Shown piece after piece: positions 34,855 through 44,665 of a DNA stretch of 64,000 nt; position 1 is the stretch's first letter; every line of letters starts with the position of its first letter. This DNA is from Neolewinella maritima (GTDB lineage Bacteria; Bacteroidota; Bacteroidia; Chitinophagales; Saprospiraceae), in NCBI RefSeq assembly GCF_923081025.1, contig NZ_CAKLPZ010000002.1, positions 434,001 to 498,000 of the forward strand, written 5' to 3'. Below the pieces are notes generated by a model, which did no database searches, was not told the origin of the DNA, and saw only the letters and a program-made list of their open reading frames with translations. The position numbers were made by a program, and so were the translations under genes.

Positions 34855-35214
34855 TTAATCCAGTAGGAGCAAAGCGATCGCCAGCAGGGCGGGGGCGGTC
34901 TGTACGTACGCGATCTTGCGGTCGACCGTCAGAGCACCTACGATACCGGCAACGGCTACGCAGCTCAGGAAAAACAGCGCGATGTGCTGGCTCCACGGTC
35001 CGTCGATGAGGAGGGACCAGATCAGTCCGGCCGCCAGAAAGCCATTGTACACTCCCTGGTTGGCGGCCTGCGCCGTGGTCTTGGCGAACAGCTCCCGCGG
35101 CACGGTCGGAAATACCTTAGGCCCCCTCGTCTCCCAGGCAAAGGCCTCGAACCACATGATATATAGGTGAAGTACGGCCAGGAGGCCGATGAGGAGTTGC
35201 GCTGCCAGTCCCAT
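34855..35214 (-). CDS. DUF1304 family small membrane protein
   Basis: 119 residues with four hydrophobic helices and the DUF1304 pattern. Helix 1 ends LHLYIMWFEAFAWETRG, followed by FPTVPRELFAKTTAQAANQGVYNGFLAAGL and later GIVGALTV. The family is of unknown function and widespread in bacteria. It sits alone between the beta-glucosidase and an unrecognised gene. Confidence 0.85.
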   Translation of the reverse strand: MGLAAQLLIGLLAVLHLYIMWFEAFAWETRGPKVFPTVPRELFAKTTAQAANQGVYNGFLAAGLIWSLLIDGPWSQHIALFFLSCVAVAGIVGALTVDRKIAYVQTAPALLAIALLLLD

Positions 35215-35264
35215 AGCGGTTTACGGTAAAACGCGGGTTAGCGGGTGGGGTTGATGGCCTCGGG

Positions 35265-35705
35265 CTATGCCAGGCTCGCCAGCCACTCGTCGAAGGGCCG
35301 CCGTTCGGCGCTCAGGCGGGCTACGCGCTCGGCGGGTAGGGTGTCTTCGGCGGGGGTATAGTCCAGGTCGGCCAGCAGGAGATGTACTTCTGCTGGTGTG
35401 AGCAGGTCGATCTCACCGATGGGTCCGGGGGTGTCCGCCAGGTAGCGGAGTAGTCCGTCGGTATACGCATTCTCCACCACGACCAGGCGGAAGGGGGTAG
35501 CCGCCCCGTTCAGTAGGGCCCGGTTTTGGTGGAGCCGCTCGATGTGGCGCAGCAGCCGGCCGTAGCCGGTCGTACGGTTGGGGTGTTCACGGGGTTTGCC
35601 GATGCGCCGGGGACCGGGGTCGTGTAGCCGCTCCACGAAGTAGCAGCTACCAAAGGTCATCTCCTCGGCCACGACACCGACGCCGTGGCGCAGGATGATG
35701 TCCAA
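35265..35705 (-). CDS. Unrecognised protein, possibly TTG start
   Basis: A frame of 146 residues with codon use like its neighbours. Features are MTFGSCYFVERLHDPGPRRIG, a basic H/R-rich middle, FRLVVVENAYTDGLL and an acidic C-terminal half. The only near start is TTG 35705; ATG at residue 16 (35660) is an alternative. No family is recognised. It is likely a real gene because it is long, uninterrupted and flanked by same-strand genes, but there is no independent support. Confidence 0.5.
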   Translation of the reverse strand: MDIILRHGVGVVAEEMTFGSCYFVERLHDPGPRRIGKPREHPNRTTGYGRLLRHIERLHQNRALLNGAATPFRLVVVENAYTDGLLRYLADTPGPIGEIDLLTPAEVHLLLADLDYTPAEDTLPAERVARLSAERRPFDEWLASLA

Positions 35706-35834
35706 ATCAGGGGGGTGTGTTTTAGGTGTATATTCAGGTCTTTACGACCGGGTAGGCTGCAAACTTAGCGGCGGAAAATGGGATGGCGAAGCGTGGGGGC
35801 CATTATTATTGGCGTGTCGCGAAATTTGCTTGTC

Positions 35835-36251
35835 TTACTCCTCCGGCACCGCTGCCAGTTTTAAAGCAAGCCTGGAAAATTCGCGGTAGTTAATTAGCTC
35901 GTACACCGCTACCCCGATCACTGCTCCTATTGCCGCAGCTAAGTTATCGATATGGTCGAAAGTCCGCCCATCGAGATAAAGCACTAACTCGTAGACTATA
36001 TGCCAACCTAGCGTAAACACATAAAGTAGTGCCATGCGCGCGATACGGGTACCATTGGGATACATACGCATCACCGTAAAGATGAGTGGAAAGCCCGTAG
36101 CCGCCAGCAGACTCGGTAGCCAGCCATACGCCGCGCGCCACTCTACCTTACGAAGTTCCTGAATGTAAATGACGCTAGCGGTGACGAGTAATAGGTAGAG
36201 TACCGTAATTACGGTGGTGACTCCACTTGGGCGGAAGCGAAATAGTCTCAC
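35835..36251 (-). CDS. Membrane protein downstream of the peptide pair, candidate immunity protein
   Basis: I prefer GTG 36251 (138 residues); the longer frame to GTG 36287 runs through a terminator hairpin. Four predicted helices are seen: TTVITVLYLLLVTASVIYI, a LPSLLAATGFPLIFTVM helix, RMALLYVFTLGWHIVYELVLYL and HIDNLAAAIGAVIGVAVYELI. The last segment is loosely VanZ-like. It follows two small double-glycine-leader peptide genes on the same strand. Class IIb immunity proteins are typically membrane proteins of this size, so that role is a reasonable guess from context only. Confidence 0.65.
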   Translation of the reverse strand: MRLFRFRPSGVTTVITVLYLLLVTASVIYIQELRKVEWRAAYGWLPSLLAATGFPLIFTVMRMYPNGTRIARMALLYVFTLGWHIVYELVLYLDGRTFDHIDNLAAAIGAVIGVAVYELINYREFSRLALKLAAVPEE

Positions 36252-36260
36252 GGTGAGGGA

Positions 36261-36292
36261 TAAAATAACCCGGGTGGAATACTCCACCCGGG
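36261..36292 (-). terminator. Terminator or attenuator after the second peptide gene
   Basis: On the minus strand CCCGGGTGGA, loop GTAT, TCCACCCGGG forms a perfect 10-bp stem followed by TTATTTTA. It begins 13 bases after the stop of the second peptide gene and lies before the membrane protein gene. It would let peptide mRNA accumulate over the downstream gene. Confidence 0.8.
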
Positions 36293-36304
36293 CAAAATTA
36301 AGGA

Positions 36305-36484
36305 CTAGTTACCGTAAGCCCAGCGGAAGCCGTCCGAGAATCCCTCGGCGATACTTTCGCGGTTGTCGATAGCGTAAATAAGTAGACTTGCGGCACCGAT
36401 CGTTGTGCCGATGACGGTCCAGGTGATGGGGTCGAATCCTCCCTCTATGTTCCGCAGGTCTTTGGATAAATTAAGCGGTGTCAT
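36305..36484 (-). CDS. Double-glycine-leader peptide B (bacteriocin-like)
   Basis: A 59-codon gene from ATG 36484. The leader MTPLNLSKDLRNIEGG has L at -7, D at -8, I at -4 and GG at -2/-1, the double-glycine consensus cut by C39 peptidases. The predicted mature part of 43 residues starts FDPITW and has a hydrophobic stretch with a GxxxG motif (GTTIG). It continues LLIYAIDN and ends in an aromatic tail, RWAYGN. GxxxG motifs mediate helix pairing in class IIb two-peptide bacteriocins. It lies ten bases downstream of peptide A, with a terminator after it. No C39 ABC transporter is in the window. Confidence 0.65.
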   Translation of the reverse strand: MTPLNLSKDLRNIEGGFDPITWTVIGTTIGAASLLIYAIDNRESIAEGFSDGFRWAYGN

Positions 36485-36493
36485 AACAATTAA

Positions 36494-36655
36494 TTAAAGG
36501 TGATTAGTATAGATGTCATAGAAGGCGATTGCGGGCAGGAGCGGGAAAAGAGCCACTGCTGCGACTACGCCAAGTACCACACCTACTCCATAGGCAGCGT
36601 CGCCGTCGGCCCCTCCGTCAATCTGGCTTAGGTGGGAAATAGTAAGTGGTTGCAT
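36494..36655 (-). CDS. Double-glycine-leader peptide A (bacteriocin-like)
   Basis: A 53-codon gene from ATG 36655. The leader MQPLTISHLSQIDGG is clearly related to that of peptide B: P-L at 3-4, S and L at matching places, L at -7, I at -4 and GG. The predicted mature part of 38 residues begins ADGDAAYG and is dominated by one hydrophobic helix with glycine-rich GVGVVLG (a GxxxG), ending in FYDIYTNHL. It is the first gene of the pair. The region is visibly richer in A and T than its surroundings, which suggests acquisition. Confidence 0.65.
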   Translation of the reverse strand: MQPLTISHLSQIDGGADGDAAYGVGVVLGVVAAVALFPLLPAIAFYDIYTNHL

Positions 36656-37081
36656 AATTGAAAATTGATTAGGTGAATTATTGATATCTACTGTGGAAGC
36701 GCTTCATAGTGTCGATAGTACAAAAGTGGACCGCCTCCCTCTACTATTTGTGGAGTGGGGTTAATTTTGAGATGAAACTTCAGACTGCAAGCAGGGTCAT
36801 ACGATAACCAACTATCCACTGGTCAGCATAGACTACACCACAATCAGTAGTATTCGTGGATATTCCTAAGTGGACTGGTACATCAGGACGGGGTAGAAAC
36901 CTTCTCAATACTGATCGCCCCCTTTCCTATCGTTCCTACAGTACTTGGGTAGAACACAGCAACATAGACTATCTAGTACGGTACTGTCACCGCGGGGGTA
37001 AAGAATCCTATGGCAAAACCAGCTACCGTCGCCCCGTGCTACACCCTTGCACCGGCGCACCCCGCCCCGTACCTTCCCCCC
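36656..37081. other. Intergenic stretch, AT-richer, no gene seen
   Basis: These 426 bases separate the peptide operon (minus) from the oxidoreductase gene (plus), so both promoters should lie here. I found no clear TAnnTTTG box and no convincing small gene; frames from the ATGs on the minus strand stop within ten codons. At the right end, 37047-37068 holds a copy of the TTGCACC-type GC-rich element about 14 bases before the ATG at 37082. Confidence 0.6.
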
Positions 37082-38077
37082 ATGCCAACCCCCCTCAACT
37101 GGGCCATCATCGGCTGCGGCGACGTCACCGAAGTGAAGTCCGGACCGGCCTACCAACAGACGCCCGGCTTCCGGCTGGCCGCCGTGATGCGGCGCGATGC
37201 GGAGAAGCTTCAGGACTACGCCACCCGCCACGGCGTGCCACGCTATACGACCGATGCAGAGGCCCTCATCAATGATCCGGCGATCGATGCGGTGTATATC
37301 GCTACGCCGCCGGACTCCCACAAATACTATGCGCTGAAGGTGGCCGCGGCCGGTAAGCCCTGCTGCATCGAAAAGCCGCTGGCGCCGAGCTACGCGGAGA
37401 GCCTGGCGATCTGTACGGCGTTTCGGGAGCAGGACGTGCCGCTCTTCGTGGCCTACTACCGGCGCACGCTGCCCCGCTTCCAACGGGTGAAGCAGTGGCT
37501 GGACGAGCAGGCCATCGGGCCGGTCCGCCACGTCAACTGGCTGCTGCACAAGCCACCCAGCGCGGTGGACCTATCCGGAGCGGACAACTGGCGCACCGAC
37601 CCCCAGGTAGCCCCCGGCGGCTACTTCGACGACCTGGCGAGCCACGGACTGGACCTATTCACCTTCCTCCTCGGGAATATCAAAAGGGTACACGGCGTAA
37701 GCCTGAACCAGCAGGGCCTATACGGTGCCAAAGATGCATTCGCCGCCAGCTGGCTACACCACGACGGCATCACCGGCGCGGGCAGCTGGAACTTCGGCTG
37801 CGACCGCTCCGTAGACCGGGTAGAGGTGTACGGCCGTACCGGCGTGATCCGCTTTTCCGTCTTCACCGACGCCCCGGTAGTACTGGATGCCTACGGCAGA
37901 CAGGAGGAGGAGCACATCCCGCACCCGGCCACGGTGCAGCTGCCGCACGTACGGGCCATGGCCCGGCAGTTGCTCGGTCAGGACTATACCCATCCCGCCT
38001 CGGGGGTGGCCGCGCTACACACGAGTTGGGTGATGGACCAGATCCTTGCACCCGTGGCCCCGCCCCCTACTACATAG
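37082..38077 (+). CDS. Gfo/Idh/MocA family oxidoreductase
   Basis: Start ATG 37082, 331 residues. The Rossmann domain begins NWAIIGCGDVTEVKSGPAYQ and includes AVYIATPPDSH. The conserved IEKPLA motif follows, and the catalytic-domain segment is GGYFDDLASHGLD. Family members oxidise or reduce sugars and inositols with NAD(P). The substrate is not evident from the sequence and no sugar pathway genes are adjacent. The longer upstream frame has no similarity and was dropped. Confidence 0.92.
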   Translation: MPTPLNWAIIGCGDVTEVKSGPAYQQTPGFRLAAVMRRDAEKLQDYATRHGVPRYTTDAEALINDPAIDAVYIATPPDSHKYYALKVAAAGKPCCIEKPLAPSYAESLAICTAFREQDVPLFVAYYRRTLPRFQRVKQWLDEQAIGPVRHVNWLLHKPPSAVDLSGADNWRTDPQVAPGGYFDDLASHGLDLFTFLLGNIKRVHGVSLNQQGLYGAKDAFAASWLHHDGITGAGSWNFGCDRSVDRVEVYGRTGVIRFSVFTDAPVVLDAYGRQEEEHIPHPATVQLPHVRAMARQLLGQDYTHPASGVAALHTSWVMDQILAPVAPPPTT

Positions 38078-38212
38078 CGCCGCGTTTGCCCCATCGATGC
38101 GGAGTGCGGGGCCGCAGGTGCGCAGCAACGTGCGACGGGCCAACTACCCCGGGCGCGTGAACCCGATTGTAGCCACAGCAGTTACACCGACGCTCAGCAA
38201 ATACTCCGAACC

Positions 38213-38998
38213 ATGCGCTACTTCAGCCTACTCCTACTTTCTGTCTTACTGGCCGCCTGTACTGGCAATGCCGACGCCGATGCAGACTACGACGCCACCG
38301 AAGTCCCGACCGAAGACGACAATACGACGGCCACCGCAGGTGACCCCGCCGCCACCCTGGATGCTACCGTAGCAGCCGTACAGGCCAATGGAGGAGACCT
38401 CACCGCCCTGCCCGCCGCCACCGCCCTGTCTACTATCGATACCTGGATGGAGCAGCTCGACGACGTGGATGGAGCCGATAAGGTGACCGGCAACCTGGAA
38501 ACCCTCCGCGAGACGCTCCGCGAAGACCCCATCAACGGCGAACTGGCCGGTATGCTCCTCCTCACCCTGGCCGAAGACACCCGGCAGGTAGCCGGCACTG
38601 CACCCGGAGTATCTACCCTCATCGACGCCCTGCTGGCCGGCGGGAATAAGCTTACCGAGGGCGCGTTTGCCAGCAGTAGTCTGTTGGATCAGACCCTAGC
38701 CGCCGTGAAGGCCAAAGCTGTCGATATTACCACGCTGTCAGTACCTACCGCCACCAAGAATATCGACTCCTGGATCACGGAACTCCGCGGTATGGACGAT
38801 ACCGATGAGATGATCGGTGAGCTAGAAAACCTTAAGACCGAACTGATGGCCCCCTCCATCGATGGCGAAAAGGTATCCGACATCCTGTTCTCCCTGGCCG
38901 ATGATACCCGCGACATGGCCGGCGACAATAAGAGCCTTGCCGTACTAGCCTACGCCCTGGAAGCCGGCGGCTGGCGCCTGGAAGGGATGAGTGAGTAA
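38213..38998 (+). CDS. Lipoprotein with two tandem copies of a helical domain
   Basis: 261 residues with lipobox LLAAC and an acidic, T-rich linker (residues 18-45). Two related domains follow. Residues about 47-143 run from LDATVAAVQANGGDL to LIDALLAGGNKL, and about 157-257 from LDQTLAAVKAKAVDI to LAYALEAGGWRL. Shared landmarks are TWMEQLDDVD/SWITELRGMD, ETLRETL/ENLKTEL, LLTLAEDTR/LFSLADDTR and the terminal AGG. The domain is not one I can name. The duplication is clear by eye. A surface or periplasmic location is inferred from the lipobox. Confidence 0.8.
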   Translation: MRYFSLLLLSVLLAACTGNADADADYDATEVPTEDDNTTATAGDPAATLDATVAAVQANGGDLTALPAATALSTIDTWMEQLDDVDGADKVTGNLETLRETLREDPINGELAGMLLLTLAEDTRQVAGTAPGVSTLIDALLAGGNKLTEGAFASSSLLDQTLAAVKAKAVDITTLSVPTATKNIDSWITELRGMDDTDEMIGELENLKTELMAPSIDGEKVSDILFSLADDTRDMAGDNKSLAVLAYALEAGGWRLEGMSE

Positions 38999-39035
38999 TT
39001 CCTCGTACCCTCGGTAGCTATCGGCAGCCTACCCG

Positions 39036-39043
39036 TAGTTTTG
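39036..39043 (+). promoter_or_regulatory. -7 promoter box, TAGTTTTG, of the DoxX-like gene
   Basis: Perfect TAnnTTTG ending five bases before ATG 39049, implying a nearly leaderless mRNA. No matching TTG is found at the usual distance. Confidence 0.45.
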
Positions 39044-39048
39044 TGGGT

Positions 39049-39774
39049 ATGCCGCTTGCCGCGACCCTAGACCGCCTGCACCAGCGCGCCCGTCAGAACC
39101 GCTGGCTGGGCTACTTCACCGTGTTTTGTAGAGTGGCCCTGGCGGCCGGTTTTATTCCCTCCGGTATGGTAAAGGTGCTCGGGGAGCGGTTTACCGACCT
39201 GGCCGTCAATCACCCCCTGGGCCACTACCTCGATGCTATCTTCCGCACAGGCTACTACTACACCTTTGTGGGCGTATTGCAGGTCACGGCCGCCGTGCTG
39301 CTCCTGATCCCGCGGACGGCCCTGCTGGGGGCGCTGCTGTACCTGCCGATCATCGTCAACATTTTGGTCTTGTCGCTCTCGGTTCGCTTTCAGGGCTCGC
39401 TGCTCACCGCGCCCCTGATGGTGCTGGCTAACCTATACCTACTCTGCTGGGACTACCACCGGCTCCGGCTCATCTTCCCCTGGAGTGCCGCCGAATCCCG
39501 CGCCTTGCTGCCGTCGGACAGCGCGCGGACGAGCCGACTGCCCTGGAAGTTTGCCGCCGTGGTAGTGGGTAGTGTGGGCATTGTTGGAGCGAGCGTCTAC
39601 CTTACCATGAAGTATGCGTTGATGCCCTTCAATCGGCTGCCTGCCTGTCAGTCGCAGTGTGCCCGCTACGCAGACCCCGCCGCCTGCTATGCCTTCTGCG
39701 AGTGTATTCACGAAAATGGTCGCCCCCTGGCGGACTGCCTGCACGCCTACGAACTGGCGCAGGACAATCAATAA
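39049..39774 (+). CDS. DoxX-like membrane protein with cysteine-rich tail
   Basis: Start ATG 39049, 241 residues. The first 130 residues have four helices in the DoxX layout: FCRVALAAGFIPSGMVKV, YTFVGVLQVTAAVLLLIP, ALLGALLYLPIIVNILVLS and TAPLMVLANLYLLCWDYHR. A fifth helix lies at about 170-187. A tail follows with six cysteines within about 28 residues (ACQSQCARY, AACYAFCECI, ADCLHAY), which resembles a small disulphide-bonded or metal-binding motif. DoxX relatives are linked to redox and sulphur metabolism. The tail is unusual and unassigned. Confidence 0.75.
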   Translation: MPLAATLDRLHQRARQNRWLGYFTVFCRVALAAGFIPSGMVKVLGERFTDLAVNHPLGHYLDAIFRTGYYYTFVGVLQVTAAVLLLIPRTALLGALLYLPIIVNILVLSLSVRFQGSLLTAPLMVLANLYLLCWDYHRLRLIFPWSAAESRALLPSDSARTSRLPWKFAAVVVGSVGIVGASVYLTMKYALMPFNRLPACQSQCARYADPAACYAFCECIHENGRPLADCLHAYELAQDNQ

Positions 39775-39887
39775 GCCGATTCACCTTTCGACAAATTAAA
39801 TTAGGCGTTAAAACGCCTACATTGGTCGATAGAAGTGGCGGCGGGGTGTCTGGTCCCCCTATGTTAGGGGTATAAAACAATAGAATC

Positions 39888-40079
39888 ATGACACACCGCA
39901 CCAACCTTCCCCTCGTACTGCTGATCGCAGGTCTCGGTATCTCCGTACTGGCCCAGCTGATCATACACTTCACTGCCGTAGCTGATTTTGCCGGCGGCGC
40001 GCTCACCGGTATCGGTGTCGGCCTACTGCTGGTCGGACTGATGCTGCCGGGGCGCCAGCGACGAATAAGCGGCGAGTGA
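39888..40079 (+). CDS. Small two-helix membrane protein
   Basis: 63 residues: a short polar start, helix 1 (LPLVLLIAGLGISVLAQLII), helix 2 (FAGGALTGIGVGLLLVGLML) and a basic C-terminus (PGRQRRI). It begins at ATG 39888 and is followed by a hairpin terminator. No family is recognised; small membrane proteins of this shape are common. Confidence 0.6.
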   Translation: MTHRTNLPLVLLIAGLGISVLAQLIIHFTAVADFAGGALTGIGVGLLLVGLMLPGRQRRISGE

Positions 40080-40117
40080 CGCGAGCGTTCTCGTTCGCCT
40101 AGTACCTGAATAACAAA

Positions 40118-40143
40118 GAGGGGACCCCGTACGGGATCCCCTC
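40118..40143. terminator. Bidirectional hairpin between the small membrane gene and katG
   Basis: GAGGGGACCCCG paired with CGGGATCCCCTC (one mismatch) around a TA loop. On the minus strand it is followed by TTTGTTATT, so it can end the katG message. On the plus strand TCTTACGTTT follows. Confidence 0.8.
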
Positions 40144-40165
40144 TCTTACGTTTAGCACATGGTGC

Positions 40166-42502
<2,337 letters not shown>

Positions 42503-42694
42503 TTAATTGAGCTATATATAGGGGACCGGCGAAGCGGCCAGGGTACCCGGCGGGGCGGGTTCCTTAAAATGATTTTAGGGGGGGCTTAGTTCAACGGAAG
42601 GGGGGTGGTGCGCGGCCGGAAGCCGCATTGTACCACCGTCCCGATAGCCACCGGGGAAAACCGCTGTGTACTCATTCAATCCCCGTGGGAGAGA

Positions 42695-44665
42695 TCAGTC
42701 CATTAGTACGACTCCAGCTTCTTCCGAAACGTGGATCACCCGCTCGGGCACCGTCCGGTAGCCGGCATCCTCGCTGCTGTTCTCCAGCCGGAGCACGCCG
42801 CGGGGGCAGACGGCCGCGCACACCCCGCAACCCACACAGCTGGCCCGCACGATATCCTGCCCCTTCTGGGCGTAGGCGCGTACGTCGATGCCCATCTCGC
42901 AGTGGGTAGAGCAGTTGCCGCAACTGATGCACTGTCCGCCGTTGGTGGTGATGCGAAAGCGGCTCTGGAAGCGCTGCACCAGGCCCAGGTAGGCGGCCAG
43001 CGGACAGCCGAAGCGGCACCACACCCGGTTGCCCATCAGGGGGTAGAAGCCCGTGCCGACCACGCCGGCAAAGCCCGCACCAATCAGGAAGCCGTACCAC
43101 TTCTGCACCTTCCAGGTTTCGAAACCGAACAGTTCCCCGCTGCCGGAGAAGTAGGTGTACAGGGTCAGGGCCGTCATGAGCACCGCCGCTACCAGTACGC
43201 CGTGGATGATCCAGCGCTCGAACTTCCAGGCCCGCAGACTCTTGTCGCTGAGCTGCCGCCAGGGGTCGCCCATGGTTTCGGCCAGTCCGCCGCAGCCGCA
43301 GACCCAGCTGCAGTACCAGCGCTTGCCCACCAGGTGCACCATGAGCGGCACACCGATGATGACCAGCACGATACCCCATACCAGCATGAAGGTGCCCAGC
43401 GCGCCCGCGCTCTGGAACTGCTCCAACTGCCAGCCGAAGAAGAAGTCGTAGTCGAGCGGCCAGATGTTCTTGAGGTCCTGCTGCGGCTTATTGAGCGCAC
43501 CGAGGATCTCGGGGATTAAAAAGGCGAAGGCGGTCTGGAAGAACATCACCGACAGCGTCCGCACGATCTGGTACTTGTTGTGGCGGTACTTGGAGATCAT
43601 ACGCACGCCCATGACCAGAATGATAATGGTGTACAGCAAGCCGTATAAAAACCACTGACTCGCCATGCCGCCGAAGATGCCCTGCTTGACGGGGTTGACC
43701 ATCGTCACCCAGGGCGTCACGTGCTGCGGTGCCCAGTATAGGAGCACGTAGAAGCCGATCAGATAGGTGCCGCCCAGGATACCGAGGTAGGCCGACAATC
43801 CCTCCGGCCCCGCATCCCGCGCTTCGCGCCCGAAGGAATGCTGCACGAACAGCACCAGGCCGATGATGAGCACCGCGATGCCCGCCGTGACCGCCGGCCA
43901 GAAGTAGTCGCCCGCCATGTAGCGGATGCCGTAGAGGAGTACGCCGACGATAGTGAGCCCCAGGATGCCGCTGCGCCAGCCCAGATTAAGCCCCTTGGTG
44001 AGCGGCGAGTGGAACAGGTGGTCGTTCTTGATGCCGGGGTGGGTGGCGAACTTGGGCAGGATGTAGAGGAGCCCGCCCAGTAGGCCCAGCCCGATCGTGA
44101 GGCCCAGAAAGAGTAGGGGGCTATCCTTGACCGGCCCCCGTTCGGCTGCGGCGGTGAGGGCGGCCACTTTGTCCTGGAAGTACACGGGGTCGGATAGGCG
44201 GATATCCCACTCCGAGACCCCCTCGGGCAGGGCACCATCGGCCTTGAGCTGATCGACCCGCTCGTCGACGGCTACTTTGGCGGCGGCGCGCACGTCGTCT
44301 ACCTTGTCCGCAAAGCTGAAGCTGCTGCCGAAGGGCTGATCGATCAGGCCGAGCTGCCGGCCGGCTTCGCGGAAGGCCGGCCCCTGTACCTCGTAAAGCA
44401 ACTGGGCCTTGGGGTCAGGCGCGCTGTCTTCGGCAGATTCCGGGGTCGACTCCCCCGAGGAGCCCGCCGATACGCCACCGGCCTCCGCACTGGCTTCCGG
44501 CGCTGGCTGGGCGTCCGGATTGGGTGCTACGGCCGCGATGAGGTCCTCCTCGCTGAGCTGATAGGTCTCTACGGCCAGCATGCCGGCAAAGACCAGTAGC
44601 GCCAGACAAAACAGGCCCAAACCGATGTACTGCAGGCTACTCTTGGGGGTGCTTTTACTGGGCAT
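42695..44665 (-). CDS. Membrane 4Fe-4S protein, NapH/CcoG-like
   Basis: I use ATG 44665 rather than the GTG 44683 above it; 656 residues. An N-terminal anchor (YIGLGLFCLALLVFAG) precedes a periplasmic acidic region. About ten helices follow, with two NapH-type cysteine motifs (YCSWVCGCGG and WCRFGCPL). Two ferredoxin 4Fe-4S clusters end the protein (CISCGNCSTHC and CVGCGVCAAVCP). Proteins of this kind pass electrons between quinol or NADH donors and envelope redox enzymes. Its start overlaps the FAD oxidoreductase by 11 bases, so the two likely form an electron-transfer module. The acceptor is unknown. Confidence 0.85.
   Translation of the reverse strand: MPSKSTPKSSLQYIGLGLFCLALLVFAGMLAVETYQLSEEDLIAAVAPNPDAQPAPEASAEAGGVSAGSSGESTPESAEDSAPDPKAQLLYEVQGPAFREAGRQLGLIDQPFGSSFSFADKVDDVRAAAKVAVDERVDQLKADGALPEGVSEWDIRLSDPVYFQDKVAALTAAAERGPVKDSPLLFLGLTIGLGLLGGLLYILPKFATHPGIKNDHLFHSPLTKGLNLGWRSGILGLTIVGVLLYGIRYMAGDYFWPAVTAGIAVLIIGLVLFVQHSFGREARDAGPEGLSAYLGILGGTYLIGFYVLLYWAPQHVTPWVTMVNPVKQGIFGGMASQWFLYGLLYTIIILVMGVRMISKYRHNKYQIVRTLSVMFFQTAFAFLIPEILGALNKPQQDLKNIWPLDYDFFFGWQLEQFQSAGALGTFMLVWGIVLVIIGVPLMVHLVGKRWYCSWVCGCGGLAETMGDPWRQLSDKSLRAWKFERWIIHGVLVAAVLMTALTLYTYFSGSGELFGFETWKVQKWYGFLIGAGFAGVVGTGFYPLMGNRVWCRFGCPLAAYLGLVQRFQSRFRITTNGGQCISCGNCSTHCEMGIDVRAYAQKGQDIVRASCVGCGVCAAVCPRGVLRLENSSEDAGYRTVPERVIHVSEEAGVVLMD

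Noticed and set aside
36700-36840. Third double-glycine-like peptide (INPTPQIVEGGGPLLYY) on the minus strand upstream of peptide A
   Set aside because: It would need a GTG start, lacks the leader pattern shared by the other two, and has no hydrophobic mature part.
36856-37275. 139-residue plus-strand frame before the Gfo/Idh/MocA gene
   Set aside because: Its 3' half overlaps the oxidoreductase in another frame and its composition is not protein-like.
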